A model generated the notes under the pieces. It did not search any database and was not told where the DNA came from. It was given only the letters and a program-made list of their open reading frames with translations. DNA of 8,265 nucleotides from Chloroflexota bacterium (GTDB lineage: Bacteria > Chloroflexota > UBA6077 > CF-72): the NCBI GenBank assembly GCA_019242065.1, contig JAFAWJ010001110.1, forward strand, positions 1-8,265, given 5' to 3'. The position numbers and the translations under genes were made by a program. Below, in pieces: positions 1 through 6,137 of the stretch. Position 1 is the first letter of the stretch, and every line of letters starts with the position of its first letter.

Positions 1-60
1 GGACAGCACGTACGCGGGGGGTCGCCGCGGGAAGGAACGACCGTAGGGAGTGACTGGCGG

Positions 61-80
61 CGGGGGGCGGCCGCCCCCCG
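61..80. repeat. Perfect 20-bp GC-only palindrome
   Basis: The arm CGGGGGGCGG (61-70) is followed directly by its exact reverse complement (71-80). Symmetry stops outside it (G at 60 opposite A at 81). As RNA it could fold into a very stable GC hairpin. No T tract follows on either strand, so it is not a classical intrinsic terminator, though it could still stop transcription or protect mRNA 3' ends. It lies 16 bases from the triple palindrome array. Confidence 0.85.
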
Positions 81-84
81 ATCC

Positions 85-98
85 GGTGCGTTAGCACC
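85..98. repeat. Short hairpin, 5-bp stem with GTTA loop
   Basis: GGTGC (85-89) and GCACC (94-98) are complementary around a four-base GTTA loop. The right arm overlaps the first two bases of the 24-bp palindrome that starts at 97, so the two hairpins would compete. It helps fill the space between the GC palindrome and the array. Five base pairs alone could arise by chance. Confidence 0.4.
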
Positions 99-120
99 CA
101 GCGGTGCATGCACCGCTGGG
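97..120. repeat. Palindrome 1 of 3, perfect 24 bp, GCATGC centre
   Basis: The arm CCCAGCGGTGCA (97-108) is followed by its exact reverse complement (109-120), with all 12 pairs matching. As single strand it would give a 10-bp stem with a CATG loop. It abuts palindrome 2 with no spacer. Confidence 0.9.
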
Positions 121-144
121 CAAGGTGGCGCATGCGCCACCTTG
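121..144. repeat. Palindrome 2 of 3, perfect 24 bp, GCATGC centre
   Basis: The arm CAAGGTGGCGCA (121-132) is followed by its exact reverse complement (133-144). It has the same length and the same GCATGC centre as palindrome 1, but the outer part of the arm has a different sequence. It is not a sequence copy of its neighbours, only a structural one. Confidence 0.9.
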
Positions 145-145
145 A

Positions 146-169
146 GGAACCCGCGCATGCGCGGGTTCC
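146..169. repeat. Palindrome 3 of 3, perfect 24 bp, GCATGC centre
   Basis: The arm GGAACCCGCGCA (146-157) is followed by its exact reverse complement (158-169). A single A at 145 separates it from palindrome 2. It is the unit nearest the enolase-superfamily stop codon (181-183), so on the minus-strand transcript it would be the first hairpin after translation ends. The three arms share only the inner pattern (G/C)G(T/C)GCA. Confidence 0.9.
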
Positions 170-180
170 ACCCAAACGAT

Positions 181-1269
181 CTACACCTTATTCCTCTCGA
201 TGAGCTCCCAGTCGATCGCGTAGCCGAGGCCGGGCTCCGTGGGGGCGTGGACCAGGCCTTCACTATCAACAGAGATATCAGACACCAGACCGTGTTTTTG
301 CGCGGCGTCGGGCTGCAGCACCTCGAAGTACTCGCAGTTCGGCACGGCCATGGTCAGGTGCAGGTTGGCCACGTTGTTCAGCGAGTTGCCGCCGTGATGG
401 ATCTCGCACTTCATGCGGAAGGCTTCGGCCAGGTGGGCAATCTTGATCATCGGCGTGATGCCACCCTTGAGCGCCACGTCGCCGCGCAGCATGTCGGTGG
501 CTTGCTGACGGATCCACTCGGTATAGGCGTACATGCCGCCTGGCAGGTGCTCGGTGGCCAGGATCGGGATATGCAGCTGCGGACGCAGCTTGGTGTAGCC
601 GTACAGGTCCTCTTCGGCCAGCGGGTCCTCGTACCAGTAGTAGCCCATGTCCTGGATGGCCCGCCCGACGCGCACCGCGTCCTCGTAGCCGTACGACCAC
701 ATCGAATCCAGCATGAGCCGCATGCTGTCGCCGACCGCCTCCTTGACGGCTTTGCACACCTCGATGTCTCTGGAGGGGATGCAGGGCGGATGGATCTTGT
801 ACGCCGTCCAGCCGGCATCGCGGAAGCCCAGCGCCTCGTCGACGTAGTGCTGGACCTCGGACATCACCGCCGACGACGCGTACGCGGGCGCGCTCTCGCG
901 ACAGGTGCCCAACAAGCGATGGATCGGCAGGTTGGCCACCTTGCCCGCGATGTCCCAGAGCGCCACGTCGACGGCGCAGATCGAGCGCGTGTCGACATTG
1001 CGGTTGGTGCGCCACAGGTCCAACCAGATGGCGCCGATGTCCAGCGGATTGCGGCCGATGATCAGCGGCGTGAGCCGGCTCTGGATCTCGGCGGCGAACT
1101 GCTCGGCGCCCGCGCTGGCCGAGCCGAGGAAGCTGTGGCCCTGGACGCCGTCGCTGGTCGAGATCGTGACCACCCCGACGACGGTCGAGCCGCCGCCAAA
1201 CGAGTCGCGGTAGGTGGTCGCCGGCACCTCCCAGCGGTGCAGCGTGATCGACAGGTCAGTGATACGCAT
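181..1269 (-). CDS. Enolase-superfamily enzyme, mandelate racemase/muconate lactonizing type (acid-sugar dehydratase or racemase)
   Basis: This 362-residue protein has the usual family length: an N-terminal capping domain (about 1-125) and a C-terminal barrel. Visible catalytic residues are the K158-I-H160 motif on barrel strand 2; the magnesium ligands D188 (LMLDSMWS), E214 (YWYEDPL) and E240 (ILATEHLPGG); and an Asp/His pair formed by D264 (RGDVALKGG) and H291 or H292 (EIHHGGNS). E316 lies in FEVLQP near the end of the barrel. By family knowledge these enzymes abstract the proton alpha to a carboxylate through a magnesium-stabilised enolate, usually to dehydrate sugar acids or racemise 2-hydroxy acids. 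The K-x-H motif, where mandelate racemase has K-x-K, together with the retained Asp/His pair, suggests a dehydratase; the substrate is unknown. The ATG at 1267-1269 has only a weak GGA seven bases upstream. The gene is divergent from the CoA transferase operon and probably belongs to the same pathway. The palindrome array follows its stop. Confidence 0.88.
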   Translation of the reverse strand: MRITDLSITLHRWEVPATTYRDSFGGGSTVVGVVTISTSDGVQGHSFLGSASAGAEQFAAEIQSRLTPLIIGRNPLDIGAIWLDLWRTNRNVDTRSICAVDVALWDIAGKVANLPIHRLLGTCRESAPAYASSAVMSEVQHYVDEALGFRDAGWTAYKIHPPCIPSRDIEVCKAVKEAVGDSMRLMLDSMWSYGYEDAVRVGRAIQDMGYYWYEDPLAEEDLYGYTKLRPQLHIPILATEHLPGGMYAYTEWIRQQATDMLRGDVALKGGITPMIKIAHLAEAFRMKCEIHHGGNSLNNVANLHLTMAVPNCEYFEVLQPDAAQKHGLVSDISVDSEGLVHAPTEPGLGYAIDWELIERNKV

Positions 1270-1371
1270 GGTCGGGTCCAGCGTACTGTCCTCACTCTTT
1301 CAGGACGCATCACCCTCACAAGCTGGCGGGCGTGGTAGCGTACTCGGCGTGCAGGAGGTGTTGGTTTCAGG
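1270..1371. promoter_or_regulatory. Divergent intergenic region between the enolase-family gene and the CoA transferase operon
   Basis: These 102 bases separate two outward-facing genes and so should contain both promoters. I cannot pick convincing -35/-10 boxes for either direction. The octamer AGCGTACT occurs twice in the same orientation, at 1280-1287 and 1337-1344, 57 bases apart, and could be a pair of regulator half-sites. A strong Shine-Dalgarno sequence, AGGAGGTG, lies at 1353-1360 for the rightward gene. Confidence 0.4.
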
Positions 1372-3669
1372 GTGGGCGCGCTAGACGGTATCCGTGTAAT
1401 TGACTTCGGCCAGTACCTTGCCGGGCCGCTGGCGGCGGTGATGCTCGCCGATCAGGGCGCCGATGTGATCCATGTCGATCCACCCGGCGGGCCGCGGTGG
1501 AAATCTGAGGCCGACGCCTTCCTCCAGCGCGGCAAGCGCCGCATTACGCTCGATCTCAAGACCTCCAGCGACCGCGACACCGCCTGTCGTCTGGTCGACG
1601 GTGCCGACGTCGTCATCGAAAACTTCCGCCCCGGCGTCATGGACCGCCTCGGCCTGGGTGCCGACACCGCCACGCGGCGCAACCCCAGGCTCGTGTATTG
1701 CTCGATCCCGGGCTTCGCTCCGGACGACCCCCGCGCGGGCATGCAGGCCTGGGAAGGCATCCTCGATGCCGCCACCGACAACTGCATCCCCCGCGCCGGC
1801 GAAGAGACCCCCAACTGGGACTGGTCGCGGCCGTTCTATTCGGCCGTCCCGCTGGCCTCCAACTTCGGAGCGTTTCTGGGCGCCACGGGCACGGTCATGG
1901 CCCTGATTTCCCGCGAGCGGACGGGGCTCGGCCAGCGCGTCGAGGTACCGATGTTCGACGCGATGTTCACGCTCATCGGTCACTCGGGCGCCTATGTCAC
2001 CGAGCGCGGGTTGCACGGACCGCGCGGCATCCATGGGCGCGGCGCGGGCGCCTTCAAATGTAAAGACGGCAAATACGTCCAGTTCGATACGTCGAGCGCT
2101 CGCCACCTGGTGTGGTTTGCCCAGGAAGCCGGCATCACCGACTGGGGCCCGGAGCTGCTCGACGTCGTGAAGCTGCGCGACGAAAAGGTCAATCAGCAGC
2201 TGCACGCCAGGCTGCGCGAGCTGTTCCTGACGCGCACGGCGGCCGAGTGGGAAGAAGTCGGCAACCGCGCGGGCGCGGCCATGGGCTGGGCGCGGACGAC
2301 CGATGAGTGGATCGCCGCCGATCACGCTCGCGAGCTGCGGGCCGTGGTCCAGTTGGACGATCCCGAGTTCGGTCCGACCTGGATGGCCGGCTTGCCCGTG
2401 CACCTGACGGCAACGCCCGGCAATCCGCGTGGTCCACGCCATGTGCCTGACGCCGATCGACCAGAGATCCTGGCGGATCTTGGCTCTGAGTCGGCTCCAT
2501 CAACCGCCGCGCGAGGTGCTGGCCCAAGCGACACTGGCGCGGCGAGTGACGCTGGAATCACGTCGCCGCTGCAGGGCATGAAAGTGGTCGACATGTGTGT
2601 CGCCCTCGCCGGGCCCACCTGCGGCCGCTTGCTCTACGAGTTCGGCGCCGACGTGGTCAAGATCAACGCCCCCAAGTCGGGCGTCGGCGGCTACCTCAAC
2701 CGCGGCAAGCGCTCGCTCCTGCTCAACCTGGAGTCGTTCGAGGCGCAGCGCGTCTTCTGGGGCCTCGCCGAGCAAGCCGACGTGGTGCTCGAGAACTTCT
2801 CGCCTGGCACCGCCGACCACCTCGGCATCGGTTATCGCGAAGTCAAGGCCCGCAATCCTGACATCGTCTACGCCTCGGTCAGCAGCTACGGTCAGTTCGG
2901 CCCGTGGAAGAACGGCCGCGGCTGGGAGCGCCAGGGCCAGGCGGTGGCGGGCATCATGGAGCGCCAGGATCCGCCGGCCATCCTCGGTCCGTACAACCTG
3001 ATCGACATCGGTACCGGCGTGCTGGCCACATTCGCCACGGGACTCGGTCTGTTCCATCGGCTGCGCACCGGCCAGGGCCAGCACGTCCAGGGCTCGCTGT
3101 GCCAGACGGCGACCTATCACCAGACGCCGTACATGCTCTCGTACGCCGGGCGCGCAGCTCCCAACGAGCCGAGAGGCTATATGGCGCTCGGCACCGGACC
3201 GCTCGACCGTTTTTATCAAGGGTCCGACGGCAAATGGTTCTTCGTGTCCTTGCCCGCGGCGGAGTCCAAGAAGCTGGCGTCGGTCGACGGACTCGCCGCC
3301 GACAAAGCCGACAAGCCCGACGACCTCGAGGCCACGTTCAAGCAGGAGCCCGCCGACGTCTGGGTCAAGCGTCTGCAGGCGCACGGTATCCCGGCGCAGA
3401 TGCGCGTACCGGTGGACGAGCTCATGGTGGACGGGTACGTCATCCAGCGCGGGCTGAGCGTCAGTCAAAATGTGGATGGAGTCGGCGAGACGACCGCGCC
3501 CGGGCTGCCGGTGCAGCTGTCGCGGACGCCGATGCGCCTGGGCGCCGTCACTGGCCGGCCGGGTTCCGATGCCGCCAACATCCTCGCGGAGCTCGGGCTC
3601 CAGGAGGAGTTGCCGAAGCTCGAAAAAGCCTGGGTTCTCCAGGTCAACGATCTGCCTTCCGCCTGGTAA
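1372..3669 (+). CDS. Tandem two-domain class III CoA transferase (CaiB/BaiF family)
   Basis: This 765-residue protein is two CaiB/BaiF units in one chain, about twice the usual 400 residues. Domain 1 covers about 1-370 and domain 2 about 398-750, with an Ala/Ser/Gly-rich linker near 372-397. The duplication is visible in paired motifs: GIRVIDF with AGPLAAVMLADQGADVIHVD (5-36) matches MKVVDM with AGPTCGRLLYEFGADVVKIN (403-432), RGKR occurs at 53 and 444, and VIENFRPG (81-88) matches VLENFSPG (472-479). Family members move CoA between carboxylic acids, or racemise or dehydrate acyl-CoAs. At the position of the catalytic Asp of formyl-CoA transferase both domains carry Glu: E128 in AWEGILDA and E519 in GWERQGQA. 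The GTG start is favoured because the family motif begins a few residues later, no in-frame start lies upstream, and AGGAGGTG sits at 1353-1360, although the spacing is long. It is probably the first gene of the operon. DddD-like acyl-CoA transferase/lyases share the double architecture but are not specifically supported. Confidence 0.9.
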   Translation: MGALDGIRVIDFGQYLAGPLAAVMLADQGADVIHVDPPGGPRWKSEADAFLQRGKRRITLDLKTSSDRDTACRLVDGADVVIENFRPGVMDRLGLGADTATRRNPRLVYCSIPGFAPDDPRAGMQAWEGILDAATDNCIPRAGEETPNWDWSRPFYSAVPLASNFGAFLGATGTVMALISRERTGLGQRVEVPMFDAMFTLIGHSGAYVTERGLHGPRGIHGRGAGAFKCKDGKYVQFDTSSARHLVWFAQEAGITDWGPELLDVVKLRDEKVNQQLHARLRELFLTRTAAEWEEVGNRAGAAMGWARTTDEWIAADHARELRAVVQLDDPEFGPTWMAGLPVHLTATPGNPRGPRHVPDADRPEILADLGSESAPSTAARGAGPSDTGAASDAGITSPLQGMKVVDMCVALAGPTCGRLLYEFGADVVKINAPKSGVGGYLNRGKRSLLLNLESFEAQRVFWGLAEQADVVLENFSPGTADHLGIGYREVKARNPDIVYASVSSYGQFGPWKNGRGWERQGQAVAGIMERQDPPAILGPYNLIDIGTGVLATFATGLGLFHRLRTGQGQHVQGSLCQTATYHQTPYMLSYAGRAAPNEPRGYMALGTGPLDRFYQGSDGKWFFVSLPAAESKKLASVDGLAADKADKPDDLEATFKQEPADVWVKRLQAHGIPAQMRVPVDELMVDGYVIQRGLSVSQNVDGVGETTAPGLPVQLSRTPMRLGAVTGRPGSDAANILAELGLQEELPKLEKAWVLQVNDLPSAW

Positions 3670-3693
3670 CAGGCCAGTTCTAACAGCCCCGCG

Positions 3694-3699
3694 AGGAGG
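3694..3699 (+). promoter_or_regulatory. Shine-Dalgarno AGGAGG that sets the MetE-like start
   Basis: AGGAGG lies 10 bases before the ATG at 3710. The reading frame stays open upstream to 3470, inside the CoA transferase gene, but that extension has no family similarity. This site and the gene junction place the start at 3710. Confidence 0.75.
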
Positions 3700-3709
3700 C
3701 CTTGCGTCA

Positions 3710-4927
3710 ATGAAGCACAGCACCGACCGTATCCGCGTGTCCCACGCCGGCAACCTGCCGCGTCCGCGCTCCCTCGACGAATTGATCGAGGGTGGCAAGA
3801 ACCGCGACGGTTCGCACACCGCCGAGTACCAGAAGCGTCTGCCTAAAGCCGTACAAGAAATTGTCGACAAGCAGATCGAGCTGGGCGTCGACGTCGTCAA
3901 CGATGGCGAGTACGCCAAGGCGGGCAGTTACGGCGGCTACATGCAGGAGCGCGTCAGCGGCTTCTCGAACGTGCCGGCCGATCCCAATCGCAAGCCGAAG
4001 CGGGCCGGCACCGCCGACCGCGATCGGCGGCTGTTTCCGGGCTTCTATGAATCAGGCCTGTGGTACTCCGGCTCGGGCGGTCCAGTGCGTCCCGGCTTTG
4101 CCACCCCCGGCGAAGTCCGCAATACCAACCTGCGTGAAACACGTGCCTGCACGGGTCCCGTCAAGTACACCGGTCAGGCGGCGATCGCCGCGGACATCAA
4201 GAACCTGAAGGCCGCCCTGCAGGGCAAGCCCGACTACGTTGAAGGCTACGTCGCGGCGCTGGGTCCGCTCAGTCTGGGCGCGGGTGTCAACAACCAGCAC
4301 TACTCCAGTGAAGACGAGTACATGCACGCTGTCGCGGACGCCTGCCGCGAGGAATACAAGGCCATCACCGACGCCGGGCTGATCGTCCAGGTGGACGAGC
4401 CGGAGTTCTGCACCACCTGGTCCTTCTACCCTGAGTGGTCGCTCGAGGACCTCCGCAAGTACCTGACCAACGCTGGCGACATCATCAATCATGCGGTGCG
4501 CGGTCTACCCGAGGAGTTGGTTCGCTTCCACACCTGCTGGGGCAGCGGCCACCGGCCACACGTCACCGACATCGAGCTCAAGGACATCGCGGACCTGATC
4601 TTGCGGATCAACGCGCAGTGCTACAACATCGAGGCCGCCAACGTGCGCCACGAGCACGAGTGGCGCGTGTGGAAAGACACCAAACTGCCGGAAGGCAAGA
4701 TCCTGATGCCGGGTGTCATCAGCCACGCCACGGACCTCGTGGAACATCCCGACGTGATCAAGGAACGCCTGATCAACTACGCGAGCGTCGTCGGCAAAGA
4801 GAACGTCGCCACCGGAACCGACTGCGGCATCGGCTCGCGGGTTGGCCACGAGGAGATCGTGTGGGCCAAGCTGGCGACCATGGCCGAAGGCGCGCGGCGC
4901 GCGTCGGCAGAGCTCTGGGGTAGGTAG
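3710..4927 (+). CDS. Cobalamin-independent methionine synthase-like (MetE C-terminal type) zinc methyl- or alkyltransferase
   Basis: This 405-residue protein has only the catalytic barrel of the MetE family, about half of full MetE. The zinc site is complete: H274 and C276 in RFHTCWG, E308 in YNIEAAN, and C372 in GTDCGIG. VQVDEP (D229, E230) matches the thiol-substrate region of MetE, and GPVKYTG (149-155) is a familiar core motif. By family knowledge the zinc activates a thiol such as homocysteine or coenzyme M to accept a methyl or alkyl group. Relatives of this size include archaeal MetE, the YxjG/YxjH type and epoxyalkane:coenzyme M transferase. Without the N-terminal half, ordinary methyltetrahydropteroyl-polyglutamate:homocysteine activity is uncertain. 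The stretch at about 84-148 is Pro, Gly and Arg rich and may be a lineage-specific insertion. The gene starts 40 bases after the CoA transferase and ends 12 before the dehydrogenase, which suggests a catabolic partner rather than a stand-alone methionine gene. Confidence 0.85.
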   Translation: MKHSTDRIRVSHAGNLPRPRSLDELIEGGKNRDGSHTAEYQKRLPKAVQEIVDKQIELGVDVVNDGEYAKAGSYGGYMQERVSGFSNVPADPNRKPKRAGTADRDRRLFPGFYESGLWYSGSGGPVRPGFATPGEVRNTNLRETRACTGPVKYTGQAAIAADIKNLKAALQGKPDYVEGYVAALGPLSLGAGVNNQHYSSEDEYMHAVADACREEYKAITDAGLIVQVDEPEFCTTWSFYPEWSLEDLRKYLTNAGDIINHAVRGLPEELVRFHTCWGSGHRPHVTDIELKDIADLILRINAQCYNIEAANVRHEHEWRVWKDTKLPEGKILMPGVISHATDLVEHPDVIKERLINYASVVGKENVATGTDCGIGSRVGHEEIVWAKLATMAEGARRASAELWGR

Positions 4928-4939
4928 CCGGGCCGCGGT

Positions 4940-5953
4940 ATGCGGGGTCTGGTATTCACAGGGAATCGGCAGATCGCCCTGGAAGACTTTCCGGACCCCG
5001 CGCCTGGTCCGGGCGAGGTCCTGGTGGCGATGCGCGCCTCCGGGATCTGTGGCAGCGACCTGAATCTGTATCGACGCGCAACCCTCGAGCACCGCGTGGT
5101 GTGCGGGCACGAGCCGTGCGGCGAAGTTGTTGCCCGGGGTCCGGGCGTCTCCGAGCGGGAGGCACCGGACGGCCAGCGGGTGATGATCCACCACTACCGC
5201 GGGTGCGGTCGCTGCTGGTTGTGCGGCATGGGGTACACCCAGATGTGCTCGCAAGCAAAAGTCATGGGCACGGATATCGACGGCGGCCACGCGCCGCTCA
5301 TGGTCGTGCCGGTCTCGACGCTGGTCGAACTGCCCTCTGAGCTGGAGTGGGCCGAAGGTGCCGCGATCGCGTGTGGCACGGGGACGGCCTACGCGGCGCT
5401 GAAGCGGTTGGATGTGTCGGGGCGCGAGACACTGGTCATCTTTGGCCAGGGTCCAGTCGGACTGTCGGCGACGCAACTGGCGACGGCCATGGGCGCGCGG
5501 GTGATCGCGGTGGACCCGTCGGCGGAGCGGCGCGGCATGTCGCGGCAGATGGGTGCGGACGTGGTGCTGGACCCCTCCGCTCTGGACCCGGTAGCCGCAA
5601 TCCGCGAATTGACCCACGGCGAAGGCGCCGACATGACGCTGGACTGCTCCGGCCACCCCGAAGCACGCGTCCAGTGCGCCCGCGCCGCGCGGCCGTGGGG
5701 CAAAGCTTGCTACGTGGGTGCCCACGGCACGGCGACTTTCGAGATGACACCCGACGTGATCCACCGCCAGCTGACCATGCTCGGCTGCTGGACCTTCAAC
5801 CGCCAGCTCATGGCCGAGTGCGCCCGCTTCGCGGTGGAGCGCCACGTTCCGCTAGGAAAGGTCTTTACGGACACGTTCAAGCTGGAGCAAGCTGCCGACG
5901 CCTACGCGCGGGTCGAGGCCCAGAACATGGGCAAGGGCGTGTTCCTGATCTGA
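4940..5953 (+). CDS. Zinc-dependent medium-chain alcohol dehydrogenase (MDR family)
   Basis: This 337-residue protein is of normal family length. The catalytic zinc ligands are C37 (GICGSD), H57 with E58 (CGHEP) and C145 (ACGTGTAY, aligning with Cys174 of horse liver alcohol dehydrogenase). The structural zinc lobe has C89, C92, C95 and C103. The Rossmann motif is GQGPVG (169-174), and the acidic D192 after strand 2 (VIAVDPS) favours NAD over NADP. The family oxidises secondary alcohols, polyols or amino alcohols (sorbitol-, threonine- and idonate-dehydrogenase-like members); I cannot name the substrate. The ATG is 12 bases after the previous stop with only a poor ribosome-binding site, so translation may be coupled to the MetE-like gene. 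It is the last gene of the predicted operon. It may oxidise a hydroxyl on the product of the transferase or the enolase-family enzyme, which is inference. Confidence 0.9.
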   Translation: MRGLVFTGNRQIALEDFPDPAPGPGEVLVAMRASGICGSDLNLYRRATLEHRVVCGHEPCGEVVARGPGVSEREAPDGQRVMIHHYRGCGRCWLCGMGYTQMCSQAKVMGTDIDGGHAPLMVVPVSTLVELPSELEWAEGAAIACGTGTAYAALKRLDVSGRETLVIFGQGPVGLSATQLATAMGARVIAVDPSAERRGMSRQMGADVVLDPSALDPVAAIRELTHGEGADMTLDCSGHPEARVQCARAARPWGKACYVGAHGTATFEMTPDVIHRQLTMLGCWTFNRQLMAECARFAVERHVPLGKVFTDTFKLEQAADAYARVEAQNMGKGVFLI

Positions 5954-5957
5954 TTGC

Positions 5958-5982
5958 ACTTGCGACTGGAGTTGCAAGTTTT
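5958..5982 (+). terminator. Weak intrinsic terminator-like hairpin after the dehydrogenase
   Basis: ACTTGC (5958-5963) pairs with GCAAGT (5974-5979) across a 10-base loop and is followed by TTT (5980-5982), four bases after the dehydrogenase stop. The stem is only 6 bp and the T run short, so this is a modest candidate. Its position at the end of a tight three-gene run supports it. Confidence 0.35.
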
Positions 5983-6123
5983 GCCTGGCGTTGGCTGCAC
6001 CTCCCGAGCATGCTGGCGAGGCCAGAGACAGTTCGACACACGATACTTCGCCTGGCGCGGGCGGCCCCCTTGGCGGGTGCCCAGCGCTTCGGTTGAAGTG
6101 TCGGACCTCTGGCCAACTTCAGC
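5983..6123. other. Intergenic leader before the FAD oxidase gene
   Basis: No gene is supported here. The reading frame of the FAD oxidase is open back to a TTG at 5991, but the extra 49 residues lack family similarity and have no ribosome-binding site. TGAAGT (6094-6099) and ACTTCA (6116-6121) form a 6-bp inverted repeat with a 16-base spacer, ending just before the Shine-Dalgarno sequence; it could be an operator or chance. I find no clear sigma-70 promoter. Confidence 0.4.
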
Positions 6124-6129
6124 AAGGAG
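6124..6129 (+). promoter_or_regulatory. Shine-Dalgarno AAGGAG that sets the FAD oxidase start
   Basis: AAGGAG lies 8 bases before the ATG at 6138, which is close to ideal. It makes 6138 a much better start than the in-frame TTG at 5991. Confidence 0.8.
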
Positions 6130-6137
6130 AATCAACG

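Larger units (their letters stand above)
1..180. other. Non-coding region rich in palindromes, left edge
   Basis: I see no convincing gene here. Forward reading frames 2 and 3 are open from the window edge to stops at 44-46 (TAG) and 51-53 (TGA), so the last codons of an upstream plus-strand gene could lie in 1-53, but 14 to 16 residues are too few to judge. From 61 to 169 the DNA is almost entirely inverted repeats, listed separately. The block begins about 11 bases beyond the stop codon of the minus-strand enolase-superfamily gene. If an upstream plus-strand gene does end at 44-53, the block would separate two convergent genes, a place where bidirectional terminators are common. Confidence 0.6.

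Noticed and set aside
1..53. C-terminal end of an upstream plus-strand gene
   Set aside because: Two frames are open from the edge for 14 and 16 codons, but nothing distinguishes either as coding, so no gene is called.
97..169. CRISPR array
   Set aside because: The units are palindromes with different arm sequences and no spacers between them, not identical repeats separated by unique spacers.
142..1338. Long plus-strand open frame (398 codons) opposite the enolase-superfamily gene
   Set aside because: It mirrors a gene with a full set of catalytic motifs, its product is low-complexity Arg/Gly/His/Val-rich sequence, and its start lies in the palindrome block without a ribosome-binding site. 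GC-rich codon usage keeps the opposite frame open.
3470..3709. N-terminal extension of the MetE-like frame back into the CoA transferase gene
   Set aside because: It would overlap the end of the CoA transferase by 200 bases, has no family similarity, and a strong AGGAGG marks the ATG at 3710.
2500..3918. Long minus-strand open frame (472 codons) across the CoA transferase and MetE-like genes
   Set aside because: It runs across two well-supported genes and their junction and shows no family motif.
4505..5845. Long minus-strand open frame (446 codons) across the MetE-like and dehydrogenase genes
   Set aside because: It spans the boundary of two real genes, with Arg/His/Ala-rich composition and no recognisable domain.
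6032..6047. Possible -10 element GATACT for the FAD oxidase gene
   Set aside because: Only four of six bases match the consensus and there is no acceptable -35 box at the right distance.
5991..6137. N-terminal extension of the FAD oxidase from a TTG
   Set aside because: The extra 49 residues resemble neither a signal peptide nor the family, and AAGGAG at 6124-6129 supports the ATG at 6138.
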